A DNA stretch of 9,581 bases from Hyphomicrobiales bacterium (GCA_028290345.1 JAQGKB010000176.1:1-9581), one strand, 5' to 3'; numbered from the stretch's first letter, positions 1-6,915 are shown. A program made the numbers and translations. Notes: generated from the letters alone by a model not told the origin.

Positions 1-38
1 CAGGCACTTCAGGTTTTTTGCTGGGCCGTGCGATCCTG

Positions 39-170
39 CCCCCCACCCCAACCCTCCCCACAACGGGGAGGGTGCTTTCCGGTGTTGGTGTCACTGCCCG
101 CGACCACGCTCCACCCGGCACCCTCCCCCCGGCACCCTCCCCCTTGTGGGGAGGGTTGGGGAGGGGGAGG
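39..170. repeat. Large imperfect palindromic intergenic repeat, copy A of family 1
   Basis: Left arm 39-74 and right arm 133-170 are inverted copies with only a few mismatches. Each arm contains a hairpin, with CCCTCCCC facing GGGGAGGG around a CAAC/TTGT-type loop. The arms resemble those of 6983-7090. Between them a 14-base unit (CCGGCACCCTCCCC) is repeated in tandem at 115-128 and 129-142, the second copy running into the right arm. The element starts 27 bases after the ybeX stop codon, so if transcribed it would form a strong 3' stem. The rest of 1-196 shows no gene. Confidence 0.75.
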
Positions 171-196
171 CCACACGCTCCAGCCCCGTTTTCCCG

Positions 197-1234
197 CTAC
201 TCCGCCGCCGTCTGCTCCTCGCCGGCCTTGTTCGCGGCCGACACCTTGCGCGGCCTTGCGGTCCGCAGCACGCGCTTGATCTTCAGCTTTTTGATCTGCC
301 GCCCATCGGACTGCAGCACTTCGAACTCAAAACCCTTGAGCCCGGTGACAATCTCCCCAGGTGCCGGCACATGCCCCGCCAGATCGAACACCAATCCGCC
401 CAGCGTATCCACCTCGTCGGCGCGGTCGCCGGGGTTGAAATCCGGGCCCACCACGGCCTGCACCTCGGGCAGTTCGGCACGGGCGCTGGCGATGAAGATG
501 TTGGAATTGACCTTGCGCACCAGCGCGGTTTCGAGCTCGTCGTGCTCGTCCTCGATCTCGCCGACCACGGCTTCCAGCAGGTCCTCGATGGTCACCACGC
601 CGTCGGTGCCGCCATATTCGTCGATGACGATGGCCATGTGCACGCGCTTCTGCTGCATCTGCTGCAGCAGGTCGCCGACGGGCATGGAGGGGGGCACGAA
701 GATCACCGTGCGCACGATATCGAGCTTGCCGATCTTGCTGCGCAAGGCCGGCGACAGCAGCTTTACCGGCACGTGATGGTTTTCGCCGTTTTCGCTGTCG
801 CCCATTTTCACCGGTTCGGTGATGCGGCGCAGCGCGTCCTTGACGTGCACGAACCCGGTGATGTTGTCGAGATTGTCCTCATAGACCGGCAGGCGCGAAT
901 GGCCGGCCTCGCGGAACTGGGCAATCAGGTCTCCCAGCGTCTCGGAAGCCTCGATGGCGACGATATCGGCGCGCGGCACCATGACGTCGTCGATGCGCAT
1001 TTCGCCAAGTTTTAGCACATTTTGCAGGATGATCCGCTCGGGACCGGTGAAATCGGCGGTCTCGGCGCTGCCTTCGCTCTCCAGCGCGACCTCGAGGTCG
1101 TCGCGCAGCGATACGGTCCGCAGCGCAAGCATCGCCCTCAGGCGGTTCCACAATGTTGGCCCCCGCGACGCGGCGGAGGCGGTACTAGAGCCCGGTTCGG
1201 GTTCAGGATTAGTCGACGTGTCTCTCTCGGTCAT
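197..1234 (-). CDS. ybeX: CBS-domain HlyC/CorC family protein (YbeX/TlyC)
   Basis: The 345-residue protein has a low-complexity Ser/Glu/Pro N-terminus (1-27). Then come two CBS domains: about 82-140, starting DVMVPRADIVAI, and about 178-230, with RVHMAIVIDEYGGTDGVVTIEDLLEAVVGEI at 197-227. A CorC/HlyC C-terminal domain (about 240-322) follows, and a basic/acidic tail ends it. No membrane segment is visible, so it is the soluble YbeX/CorC form rather than the DUF21-containing transporter form. Salmonella CorC was linked to Mg/Co efflux with CorA, and YbeX has been tied to ribosome maturation; haemolysin activity is a historical name. Position 3' of ybeY supports YbeX; in this synteny lnt normally follows, outside the window. 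The ATG at 1234 has only a weak ribosome-binding site. The stop is TAG at 199-197. Confidence 0.92.
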   Translation of the reverse strand: MTERDTSTNPEPEPGSSTASAASRGPTLWNRLRAMLALRTVSLRDDLEVALESEGSAETADFTGPERIILQNVLKLGEMRIDDVMVPRADIVAIEASETLGDLIAQFREAGHSRLPVYEDNLDNITGFVHVKDALRRITEPVKMGDSENGENHHVPVKLLSPALRSKIGKLDIVRTVIFVPPSMPVGDLLQQMQQKRVHMAIVIDEYGGTDGVVTIEDLLEAVVGEIEDEHDELETALVRKVNSNIFIASARAELPEVQAVVGPDFNPGDRADEVDTLGGLVFDLAGHVPAPGEIVTGLKGFEFEVLQSDGRQIKKLKIKRVLRTARPRKVSAANKAGEEQTAAE

Positions 1235-1302
1235 CGTTTTTCAGCGGCCGCTGCGCGGCCTGTTCCTTCAAATTGCAAATGGCCTGACGCGTCTTGCGCC
1301 TC

Positions 1303-1794
1303 TCAGCCGGGGACCCAATCATCGCCATAGGGATCGGGAATGCCCAGGCTTGCCAGGATCTGGGTTTCGAGCGCTTCCATCACAAGGGCGTCCTGCTCCT
1401 CAAGGTGATCATAACCGAGGATGTGCAAAAATCCATGCACCACAAGATGGCTGAAGTGTTCGGAAAACGGTTTTTCGAGTTCGGCGGCCTCTCGCTCCAG
1501 CGTTTCACGCGCGAGGATGATATCGCCGAGGATGCCGATCACCGGGCCGAACGGTTCTATTTGCGGGAACGACAATACATTGGTCGGGCTATCCTTGCCG
1601 CGCCACTGCTTGTTGAGTTCGCGCTGCTCGGCGTCGTCCGTCAATAGGATCGAGAGTTCGGCGGCGCCCTTGACCTTGGCTTTCGATTGCTTCAGCGCCT
1701 CGCGTACGGCGGTTTCGGCCAAAGCATCGAGGTCATCGGGCCAGCCTTCGGAGTTGCGGGCGATGGCTATTTCCAGCGGTGGTTTGGCGGGCAT
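1303..1794 (-). CDS. ybeY: Endoribonuclease YbeY (16S rRNA maturation factor)
   Basis: YbeY is a zinc-dependent metalloprotein needed for 16S rRNA 3' end processing and 70S ribosome quality control. The 163-residue product has the usual length. The zinc-binding HGFLHILGYDH places His120, His124 and His130 in the H-3x-H-5x-H pattern. The other conserved segment, LNKQWRGKDSPTNVLSFP (59-76), is complete, and GDIILA (90-95) follows. The ATG at 1794 overlaps the phoH stop by one base. The stop is TGA at 1305-1303, 68 bases before the ybeX start. The phoH-ybeY-ybeX order is the same as ybeZ-ybeY-ybeX in Escherichia coli. Confidence 0.95.
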   Translation of the reverse strand: MPAKPPLEIAIARNSEGWPDDLDALAETAVREALKQSKAKVKGAAELSILLTDDAEQRELNKQWRGKDSPTNVLSFPQIEPFGPVIGILGDIILARETLEREAAELEKPFSEHFSHLVVHGFLHILGYDHLEEQDALVMEALETQILASLGIPDPYGDDWVPG

Positions 1795-2864
1795 CAGCGC
1801 TGTTTGGCTTCGCTGAGCTGGCCACCTGCGGCTTCCGCACGGCGCGCGGTATCGGCCTCGTAGGCGCGAACGATGCGGGCAACGAGGGGATGGCGCACCA
1901 CGTCGCGGTCAGTGAAGCGCGAAATGTGCACGCCTTCGACGCCATCGAGCAGGTGCAGCGCCTCGACCAGCCCCGAGCGCTCGCCGCGCGGCAGATCGAC
2001 CTGGGTCGGATCGCCGGTGACGATCATCTTGGAGTTTTCGCCAAGCCGGGTGAGGAACATCTTCATCTGCATGGCGGTGGTGTTTTGCGCCTCGTCGAGG
2101 ATTACGACGGCGTTGGCCAAGGTGCGGCCGCGCATGAAGGCGAGCGGGGCCACTTCGATGATGCCGGAGGTGATGCAGCGTTCGACGTGCTCGGGGCGCA
2201 TCATGTCGTAGAGCGCGTCATAGAGCGGGCGCAGGTAGGGATCGACCTTTTCCTTCATGTCGCCGGGCAAGAAACCCAGGCGCTCGCCGGCTTCCACCGC
2301 CGGACGGCTGAGGATGATGCGGTTGATGTCACCGCGTTCCAGCAGCGTCGCGGCGTGGGCGACGGCAAGATAGGTCTTGCCGGTACCGGCCGGGCCGACG
2401 CCGAACACCAGCTCTGACCGCTCCATGGCGCGCATATAGGCGTCCTGCGCCGGGGTACGGGCCACGATGGTGGCCTTGCGCGTGGCGATCTGGGCCATGC
2501 GCACCTTGCCCTTCTTCTCCATCGTCGGCAGCGTCAGCTGGCTGTCTTCGGTCTCGATCATGCGGATGATCGAATCGACATTGGAAATGTCGATCGGTCG
2601 ACCCTCCTCGAGTAGGGCGTAAAGCGATTCCAGGGCGCGCCGCGCCTGATCGACGCCGCTGGCGGGCCCCTTGAGCATGACGTGATTGCCGCGCGGGGTG
2701 GCCTGCACGCTAAGACGTTGTTCGATCAAGGCGAGGTTCTGGTCAAAATCGCCGTAAAGCTGGGCGGCAAGACGATTATCGTCGAAGGCAAGTTCAAGCT
2801 GGGAAGATAGGGCGTTGTCAGTGGTCGGGGACACGTGCCTGGACAAGCTAATATTGCTCCACAT
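1794..2864 (-). CDS. ybeZ: PhoH-like ATPase (YbeZ)
   Basis: PhoH-family P-loop ATPases of the YbeZ type are cytoplasmic, resemble the ATPase part of RNA helicases, and work with YbeY in RNA metabolism. From the ATG at 2864 the protein has 356 residues. An N-terminal KH-like region (about 30-90) precedes the ATPase domain, which has Walker A GPAGTGKT (157-164) and Walker B VVILDEAQN (253-261), followed by the family segments TGDPTQVDLP (283-292) and ISRFTDRDVVRH. A TTG at 2897 would add 11 residues and overlap miaB by 8 bases. I prefer the ATG because it avoids a weak start codon and overlap, though neither has a good ribosome-binding site. The stop TGA overlaps the ybeY ATG by one base (TGATG), coupling the two partners. 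Confidence 0.93.
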   Translation of the reverse strand: MWSNISLSRHVSPTTDNALSSQLELAFDDNRLAAQLYGDFDQNLALIEQRLSVQATPRGNHVMLKGPASGVDQARRALESLYALLEEGRPIDISNVDSIIRMIETEDSQLTLPTMEKKGKVRMAQIATRKATIVARTPAQDAYMRAMERSELVFGVGPAGTGKTYLAVAHAATLLERGDINRIILSRPAVEAGERLGFLPGDMKEKVDPYLRPLYDALYDMMRPEHVERCITSGIIEVAPLAFMRGRTLANAVVILDEAQNTTAMQMKMFLTRLGENSKMIVTGDPTQVDLPRGERSGLVEALHLLDGVEGVHISRFTDRDVVRHPLVARIVRAYEADTARRAEAAGGQLSEAKQR

Positions 2865-2889
2865 CGCTGGAATCAGCGGCGGGCCGATA

Positions 2890-4290
2890 TCAGGCAACCG
2901 CCACTATCGATACATTTAGGCTAGCAGATTTGGATTCCAAGTCTGTGACAATCTTGCCTTGAATAGAATTATTTCCAGCGGCAACGATTTCGACCGGCTG
3001 CACCGTGCCGATCAGGCTTTCCGGCGCCTCGAGATGTACCGCCTGCAGGTAAGGCGAGCGCCCGCCCAGTTGGCCCGGGAAGCGCCCCTTGCGCTCAAGC
3101 AAAACGTCGAGCGTGCGTCCGACGCACGCGGCGCCAAAGGCCCGCATCTGCGTGGTGACGAGGTCTTGCAGGCGCAACAATCGCTCGGTTTTCAGGGCCT
3201 CTGGCACCTGGTTGTCCATGCCCGCGCCGGGCGTGCCGGGGCGGATGGAATATTTGAAGGTATAGGCCGAGGCGTAGCCGACCTCGCGCACGATCTGCAG
3301 CGTCTGCTCGAAATCGGCGTCGGTTTCGCCGGGGAAGCCGACGATGAAATCACCCGACATCGCCATGTCCGGCCGCGCCGCCTTCACCCGCTCGATTACT
3401 TTCAGGTAATCGGCGATGGTGTGACGGCGGTTCATCGCCTTCAGGATAGCGTCGGACCCCGACTGCACCGGCAGGTGCAGATAGGGCATCAGTTTTGCGA
3501 TATCGCGATGCGCCGCGATTAGCGTGTCGTCCATGTCGGTCGGGTGGCTGGTGGTGTAGCGCAGCCGGGCGAGGCCATCGATTTCGGCCAGCCGGTGCAG
3601 CAGCCCGCCGAGGCCGACGACGGCTCCCTTGGCATCATGGCCGTGATAGGCGTTGACGTTCTGCCCGAGCAAGGTGATTTCGCGCACCCCGGCGTCGACC
3701 AGCCCGCGCGCCTCGCGCAACACCTGCTCGACCGGGCGCGATACCTCGGCGCCGCGGGTATAGGGCACCACGCAGAACGAACAGAATTTGTCGCAGCCTT
3801 CCTGCACGGTGAGAAAGGCGGTCAGCCCGCGCGCGATCGTCGCCTCGCGCCGGGGCAGCGGCAGGTGCTCGAATTTCTCGGCGCCGGGGAAATCCGTATC
3901 GACCAGCCCGCTCCGGGTGGCTGCTGCCGCGGCTTCGCGCGCGCCGAGCCCGCGGGTGCGGGTCGTCGCCTTGGCGATGAGGTCCGGCAGGCGGTGATAG
4001 GCCTGCGGGCCGACCACGAGATCGACATCAGGCGCCCGGCGAATGATCTCCTCGCCCTCGGCCTGCGCGACGCACCCGGTGACGCCGATCATCATCTCTT
4101 GCCCGTTGGCGCGGCGCGCCTCGCGGATTTCGTTCAGCCGCCCGAGTTCGGAAAACACTTTTTCCGAGGCCTTTTCGCGGATGTGGCAGGTGTTGAGCAG
4201 TACCAGATCGGCGGATTCCAGCTCCGTCGTCGTCTCATAGCCGTGCGGCGCCAGCGCGTCGGTCATCCGCTCGCTGTCATAGACGTTCAT
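2890..4290 (-). CDS. miaB: tRNA-2-methylthio-N6-dimethylallyladenosine synthase MiaB, N-terminus interrupted
   Basis: MiaB is a radical-SAM methylthiotransferase that converts i6A37 to ms2i6A37 in tRNAs reading UNN codons. The open part encodes 466 residues, starting at MNVYDSERM. Two auxiliary-cluster Cys are present (C35 in LLNTCHIREK, C73 in GVTGCVAQ), the radical-SAM CxxxCxxC is intact (C166, C170, C173 in EGCDKFCSFC), and a C-terminal TRAM-like domain ends the protein. The genuine protein should start 21 codons earlier, at the ATG at 4353 (487 residues), but codon 20, the first auxiliary-cluster Cys, is TGA. Starting at 4290 yields a protein lacking that ligand, which family knowledge predicts to be unable to hold the auxiliary cluster normally. 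The rest shows no decay. The gene leads the miaB-phoH-ybeY-ybeX cluster and ends with TGA 25 bases before the preferred phoH start. Confidence 0.88.
   Translation of the reverse strand: MNVYDSERMTDALAPHGYETTTELESADLVLLNTCHIREKASEKVFSELGRLNEIREARRANGQEMMIGVTGCVAQAEGEEIIRRAPDVDLVVGPQAYHRLPDLIAKATTRTRGLGAREAAAAATRSGLVDTDFPGAEKFEHLPLPRREATIARGLTAFLTVQEGCDKFCSFCVVPYTRGAEVSRPVEQVLREARGLVDAGVREITLLGQNVNAYHGHDAKGAVVGLGGLLHRLAEIDGLARLRYTTSHPTDMDDTLIAAHRDIAKLMPYLHLPVQSGSDAILKAMNRRHTIADYLKVIERVKAARPDMAMSGDFIVGFPGETDADFEQTLQIVREVGYASAYTFKYSIRPGTPGAGMDNQVPEALKTERLLRLQDLVTTQMRAFGAACVGRTLDVLLERKGRFPGQLGGRSPYLQAVHLEAPESLIGTVQPVEIVAAGNNSIQGKIVTDLESKSASLNVSIVAVA
4252..4276 (-). other. Hairpin downstream of the in-frame TGA of miaB (possible SECIS, weak)
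   Basis: CAGCG (4276-4272) pairs perfectly with CGCTG (4256-4252), and an inner CGG/CCG pair closes an ATGA loop. The stem opens 17 bases after the TGA, so the apex is about 27-32 bases away, inside the range described for bacterial SECIS elements. In a GC-rich coding region such stems arise easily by chance, so this is a hint and not a recognised SECIS. Confidence 0.15.
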
Positions 4291-4353
4291 CTGTCAGCCA
4301 TAGGTCTTGATGAAGAGCTTCTTGGCGTTGCCGGTAGGGAGGGTCTCGGTCAT
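4291..4353 (-). other. miaB: Missing N-terminal codons of miaB with an in-frame TGA at the conserved Cys
   Basis: From ATG at 4353 the minus strand reads MTETLPTGNAKKLFIKTYG, then TGA (4296-4294), then QMNVYDS in the same frame. MiaB proteins carry TYGCQMN here, and that Cys is one of three ligands of the auxiliary [4Fe-4S] cluster. A single base (TGC or TGT to TGA) explains the change and no frame shift is involved. The stretch is clearly former or present coding sequence. It is either terminated at TGA, an error, or read through. No convincing ribosome-binding site precedes the ATG at 4353. Confidence 0.85.
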
Positions 4354-4397
4354 GGGCGGGGTGTTTACAACAGATCGGGCGAAACGGGAAGCAGAAG

Positions 4398-4528
4398 ACC
4401 CCTCACCCGCCCTTCGGGCACCCTCTCCCCGTCGGGGAGAGGAACGCGCTCTGCCCGTGGCGAGGCAGTGCCCTGTTTTCTTCTCCCCGTCGGGGAGAAG
4501 GTGGCGCGCAGCGCCGGATGAGGGGGTT
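4398..4528. repeat. Palindromic intergenic repeat, family 2, between plsC and miaB
   Basis: Two arms (about 4398-4442 and 4479-4528) are inverted copies, each containing a compact hairpin: CTCTCCCCG facing CGGGGAGAG in one, CTTCTCCCCG facing CGGGGAGAAG in the other. Outside the hairpins the arms end in matching CCCCTCACCCG-type and CGGATGAGGGG-type sequence. This is a common rhizobial intergenic palindrome style, distinct from the elements at 39-170 and 6983-7090. It begins inside the plsC stop codon and, with 4354-4397, makes up the whole gap before the miaB N-terminal coding sequence. No T-run follows, so termination is doubtful. Confidence 0.75.
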
Positions 4529-5327
4529 ACTCCGTCGCCGGTAACGGCCGGCCGCGATTCAGCGCCACCAGCATCTCGCGCACCTTGTTTTCGGCGGCCT
4601 TGGTCACGGCCTTGCGGTCGTCGCCCTCCAAAAGAGGTATCGGCTTGCCAAAAGCGACGGTCACATCCTTCGGGTTCCCGGTCAGGATCTCGCGAATATT
4701 CTGCGCCGCCGATTTCGATCTGATCCAGGCGATCAGGCTGCGCTCGGTGCGGCTGACCGGCAGGCCCTGCAGGTGCGTATAGGCAATCGTCACCGGCTGG
4801 ATGGCCACATCCTTGGCCCCCGCCTCGGTCATGGCATGCTGCGCGGCGCCGACGAGCGCGGTGCGGAACGGCAGCACGTGCGTGCCGATATCGGATTGGC
4901 CCTCAGCAAACAGCAGCACCGGCCGGTTATCGGCGAGGCGGGCGCTCATCTCGCGGCTGGTGCGGTGCGCGTCCGCCCGGCGGGCGCGATCGACATAGAT
5001 GGTGCGCCCGAGATTGGCCACGAGGCCGATGAAGAACCAGTCGCGTATCTCGCTCTTGGCAACGAAGGTCAGATCGATCACCGAGCCGATGGCAACGATA
5101 TCGGTCCACGAGATGTGGTTGGAAACCAACAGCGTCGGCCGCCCCGCCGCGGGCCGGCCCACTACGGTCACCCGGAGGCCGAGGAAGACGCACGCCAGAT
5201 TGTGAAAGGCGCGCGGCAGCATGTGCCAGAACGGCAGGCGCAAGGCCACGATCAGCATTTGCAGGGGAATGCTGACGATGAGGAAGGGCACGATGATGAA
5301 GATGAAAAACAGGATTCTGAAGATCAC
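4527..5327 (-). CDS. plsC: 1-acyl-sn-glycerol-3-phosphate acyltransferase family protein (PlsC/OlsA)
   Basis: This is a membrane-attached lipid acyltransferase of 266 residues. A hydrophobic N-terminal anchor covers roughly residues 3-31. Motif I is NHISWTD, with the catalytic His71 and Asp76 (HX4D). Motif II is GRTIYVDR (107-114). Motif III is FAEGQSD (140-146), where the family norm is FPEGT. Motif IV is VAIQPVTIAY (174-183). PlsC transfers an acyl chain to lysophosphatidate to form phosphatidate. The gene in this position beside miaB in Sinorhizobium meliloti is, as I recall, olsA, which acylates lyso-ornithine lipid, so an OlsA role is a real alternative. The GTG start at 5327 overlaps the fur stop by 4 bases. 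The stop TAA at 4529-4527 coincides with the edge of a palindromic repeat. Confidence 0.88.
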   Translation of the reverse strand: MIFRILFFIFIIVPFLIVSIPLQMLIVALRLPFWHMLPRAFHNLACVFLGLRVTVVGRPAAGRPTLLVSNHISWTDIVAIGSVIDLTFVAKSEIRDWFFIGLVANLGRTIYVDRARRADAHRTSREMSARLADNRPVLLFAEGQSDIGTHVLPFRTALVGAAQHAMTEAGAKDVAIQPVTIAYTHLQGLPVSRTERSLIAWIRSKSAAQNIREILTGNPKDVTVAFGKPIPLLEGDDRKAVTKAAENKVREMLVALNRGRPLPATE

Positions 5328-5788
5328 TTCTTCTCCTTGGGTTCCTCGTGCTTCTTCGGCGTGCGATCGAGCGGCACCGCGTAAAGCTCCAGCCGATGAT
5401 CGACGAGCTTATACCCCAGCCGCTTGGCGATCACTTCCTGGATGGCTTCGATTTCCTCGTTGCGGAACTCGATGACGCTGCCGGTGCGGATATCGATCAG
5501 ATGGTCGTGGTGTTCGTCCGGGATCAGTTCGAACCGTGCCCGCCCGTCCTTGAAATCATGCTTGGTGACCAGCCCGGCTTCCTCGAAGAGGTTGACCGTG
5601 CGGTAGACGGTCGAGAGCGAAATCCGTGCATCGATGGCCGAGGCGCGGCGATAGAGCTCTTCCACGTCGGGATGATCGTCCGCCGCCTCGATCACCTGGG
5701 CGATGACGCGGCGCTGGTCGGTCATGCGCATGCCGTTGGCGGCGCACTGTTCTTCCAGCGTCATCTCCGTCGGGTTGACCTTGCTCAT
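5324..5788 (-). CDS. fur: Fur-family metalloregulator (Fur/Mur type)
   Basis: The 154-residue protein is a DNA-binding metal-responsive repressor. The winged-helix domain holds the recognition helix SLSTVYRTVNLFEEAGLV (57-74). The metal-binding, dimerising domain begins with the HHDH cluster (93-96), and H131 and E134 follow near the C-terminus. The CxxC that many Fur proteins carry after HHDHLI is replaced by DIRTG (99-103), as in rhizobial Mur, which responds to manganese. The C-terminus is Lys/Glu rich. Ribosome binding is strong: GGAGG lies 9 bases before the ATG at 5788. The stop TGA overlaps the plsC GTG by 4 bases (GTGA), so these two are coupled. Whether it senses Fe(II) or Mn(II) cannot be told from sequence. 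Irr is a paralogue, but Irr proteins normally carry a different His-rich site, so this is less likely Irr. Confidence 0.9.
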   Translation of the reverse strand: MSKVNPTEMTLEEQCAANGMRMTDQRRVIAQVIEAADDHPDVEELYRRASAIDARISLSTVYRTVNLFEEAGLVTKHDFKDGRARFELIPDEHHDHLIDIRTGSVIEFRNEEIEAIQEVIAKRLGYKLVDHRLELYAVPLDRTPKKHEEPKEKK

Positions 5789-5821
5789 CGCGCCTTGCCT
5801 CCCCGCTGCCGATAGACCGGG

Positions 5822-6298
5822 TTATCCAAGATTGCGCGCCATGACAAGGGCGGTGGCCGGCTTGCCGTCGGCCCGGGCATAATAGCCCTGGCGGCGGCCG
5901 ATCTCGGCAAAGCCTTCCTGGCGATAAAGGTGGATCGCCGCAGGATTATCCGCCGCGACCTCGAGGAACATTTTTTGCACCGGCGACATCAGCAGGTCCT
6001 GGAACGTCGCCCGCAGCAGCGCCTTGCCGATGCCCTTGCCGCGCCATTTCGGATCGACGGCGATGGTCAGCAGTTCCGCTTCATCATCGGCGACGCGCAG
6101 CATGGCAAAGCCGATGACCCGGCGCTTGGCGTCACACGCGATATAAGCCGGGGTCGCCGTTTCGGTGAGGTAGGAGAAAAAGTCCGATTTCGGCCAGCCG
6201 CGGTAAAAGCCCAGCGCATGCAAGCGGGCCAGCGCCTCGGCATCGCGCGGCTCGCCTGGCTCGATATGCAGCCCCTGCGGCGCCATCCAGAGCTTCAT
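5822..6298 (-). CDS. rimI: Ribosomal-protein S18 N-terminal alanine acetyltransferase-like GNAT protein
   Basis: RimI uses acetyl-CoA to acetylate the N-terminal alanine of ribosomal protein S18, in the cytoplasm. With the ATG at 6298 the product has 158 residues, the usual length. The GNAT acetyl-CoA binding motif A is visible as LLTIAVDPKWRGKGIGKALL, with RGKGIG at 86-91. It is followed by LEVAADNPAAIHLYRQEGF (about 112-130), which holds the Glu, Asn and Tyr positions typical of RimI. The ATG overlaps the tsaB stop by one base (TGATG); a GTG one codon upstream (6301) would give a 4-base overlap and 159 residues. The pairing with tsaB supports RimI over other GNAT proteins. The substrate is inferred from family and context. 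The gene ends with TAA, 33 bases before the fur start. Confidence 0.85.
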   Translation of the reverse strand: MKLWMAPQGLHIEPGEPRDAEALARLHALGFYRGWPKSDFFSYLTETATPAYIACDAKRRVIGFAMLRVADDEAELLTIAVDPKWRGKGIGKALLRATFQDLLMSPVQKMFLEVAADNPAAIHLYRQEGFAEIGRRQGYYARADGKPATALVMARNLG

Positions 6299-6909
6299 CA
6301 CGACGCGGCCCTCGTGCGGGCGATGCGTGCTTTCTCCTGCGGCTTTGCATCCGCATCGCGGATGTAGCAGGGGGCGGGCGGGAAGGCTGCCGGATCGGCG
6401 GTGGCGGCGAATTGGGCAAGGAGCGCGATATCGACGAAGGGCGACTGGATCAGCGTCGCGCCGGGCGGCACCAGACCACGGGCGGTTTCCATCGGCAGGA
6501 TCGCCGGGGTTTCGTCCGGCGCGCCGGGGATGAAGCGCTGGAAATAGGCTTCCTCGCGCCGCGCATCGAGCAGCACGGCAATGGGGAGGTTTTTCGGCGC
6601 AGAGAGCGAGATGGCGAGGAGGCTCGGTACGCCGATCACCGGCAGTTTCAGCGCCAAGCCGAGGCCGCGGGCGGCCGAAAGGCCGATGCGCAGGCCGGTG
6701 AATGAGCCGGGACCGGTGGTCATGGCGATGCGGTCGAGGTTTTCGTAGCTCAGCCCATTGCGGGCCAATAGCGCCGCGATGCGGGCGAAGAGGATTTCGG
6801 CATGGCCGGTAGCGATGTCGTCGATGGAGGTGTCGATGGTGCCGTCAGCCCGCAACAAGGCAAGCTGCAGGCGCGGTGCGGCGGTATCGATGGCGAGGAC
6901 GACGGTCAT
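6298..6909 (-). CDS. tsaB: tRNA N6-threonylcarbamoyladenosine (t6A) biosynthesis protein TsaB
   Basis: TsaB (YeaZ) is the dimerising partner of TsaD in the complex that makes t6A at position 37 of ANN-decoding tRNAs in the cytoplasm. The 203-residue protein has the actin-like ASKHA fold start VLAIDTA (4-10), the family signature TGPGSFTGLR (65-74) running into IGLSAARGLGLA, the segment DARREEAY (115-122), and the C-terminal CYIRDADAKPQ (181-191) typical of TsaB. It is slightly shorter than the Escherichia coli protein (about 230 residues). The ATG at 6909 lies just behind a predicted promoter and has no Shine-Dalgarno sequence. The stop TGA at 6300-6298 overlaps the rimI start, so the two are translationally coupled. 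The tsaB-rimI pairing is common in bacteria. Confidence 0.93.
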   Translation of the reverse strand: MTVVLAIDTAAPRLQLALLRADGTIDTSIDDIATGHAEILFARIAALLARNGLSYENLDRIAMTTGPGSFTGLRIGLSAARGLGLALKLPVIGVPSLLAISLSAPKNLPIAVLLDARREEAYFQRFIPGAPDETPAILPMETARGLVPPGATLIQSPFVDIALLAQFAATADPAAFPPAPCYIRDADAKPQEKARIARTRAAS

Positions 6910-6915
6910 GGTTGA

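Noticed and set aside
39..170. CRISPR array
   Set aside because: The repeats are inverted arms and one tandem duplication, without regularly spaced direct repeats and unique spacers.
4294..4296. Alternative genetic code reading TGA as an amino acid
   Set aside because: TGA ends phoH, ybeY, miaB, tsaB, fur and usp at the expected family lengths, so TGA is a normal stop here.
4270..4353. Frameshift as the cause of the miaB interruption
   Set aside because: The residues on both sides of TGA (TYG and QMNVYDS) are in the same frame, so only a substitution is needed.
4360..4397. Promoter immediately before miaB
   Set aside because: TGTAAA is a possible -10, but no -35 box at acceptable spacing is convincing, so it was not listed.
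4430..4500. Intrinsic terminator from the family 2 hairpins
   Set aside because: The stems are strong, but on the minus strand they are followed by A-rich or G-rich sequence with no T-run.
146..4521. Long plus-strand open frames (for example 146-1015 and 3544-4521)
   Set aside because: They lie antisense to ybeX and miaB, which carry full family motifs. Their translations are His/Ala/Gly/Asp-rich shadow sequence of GC-rich genes and show no domain.
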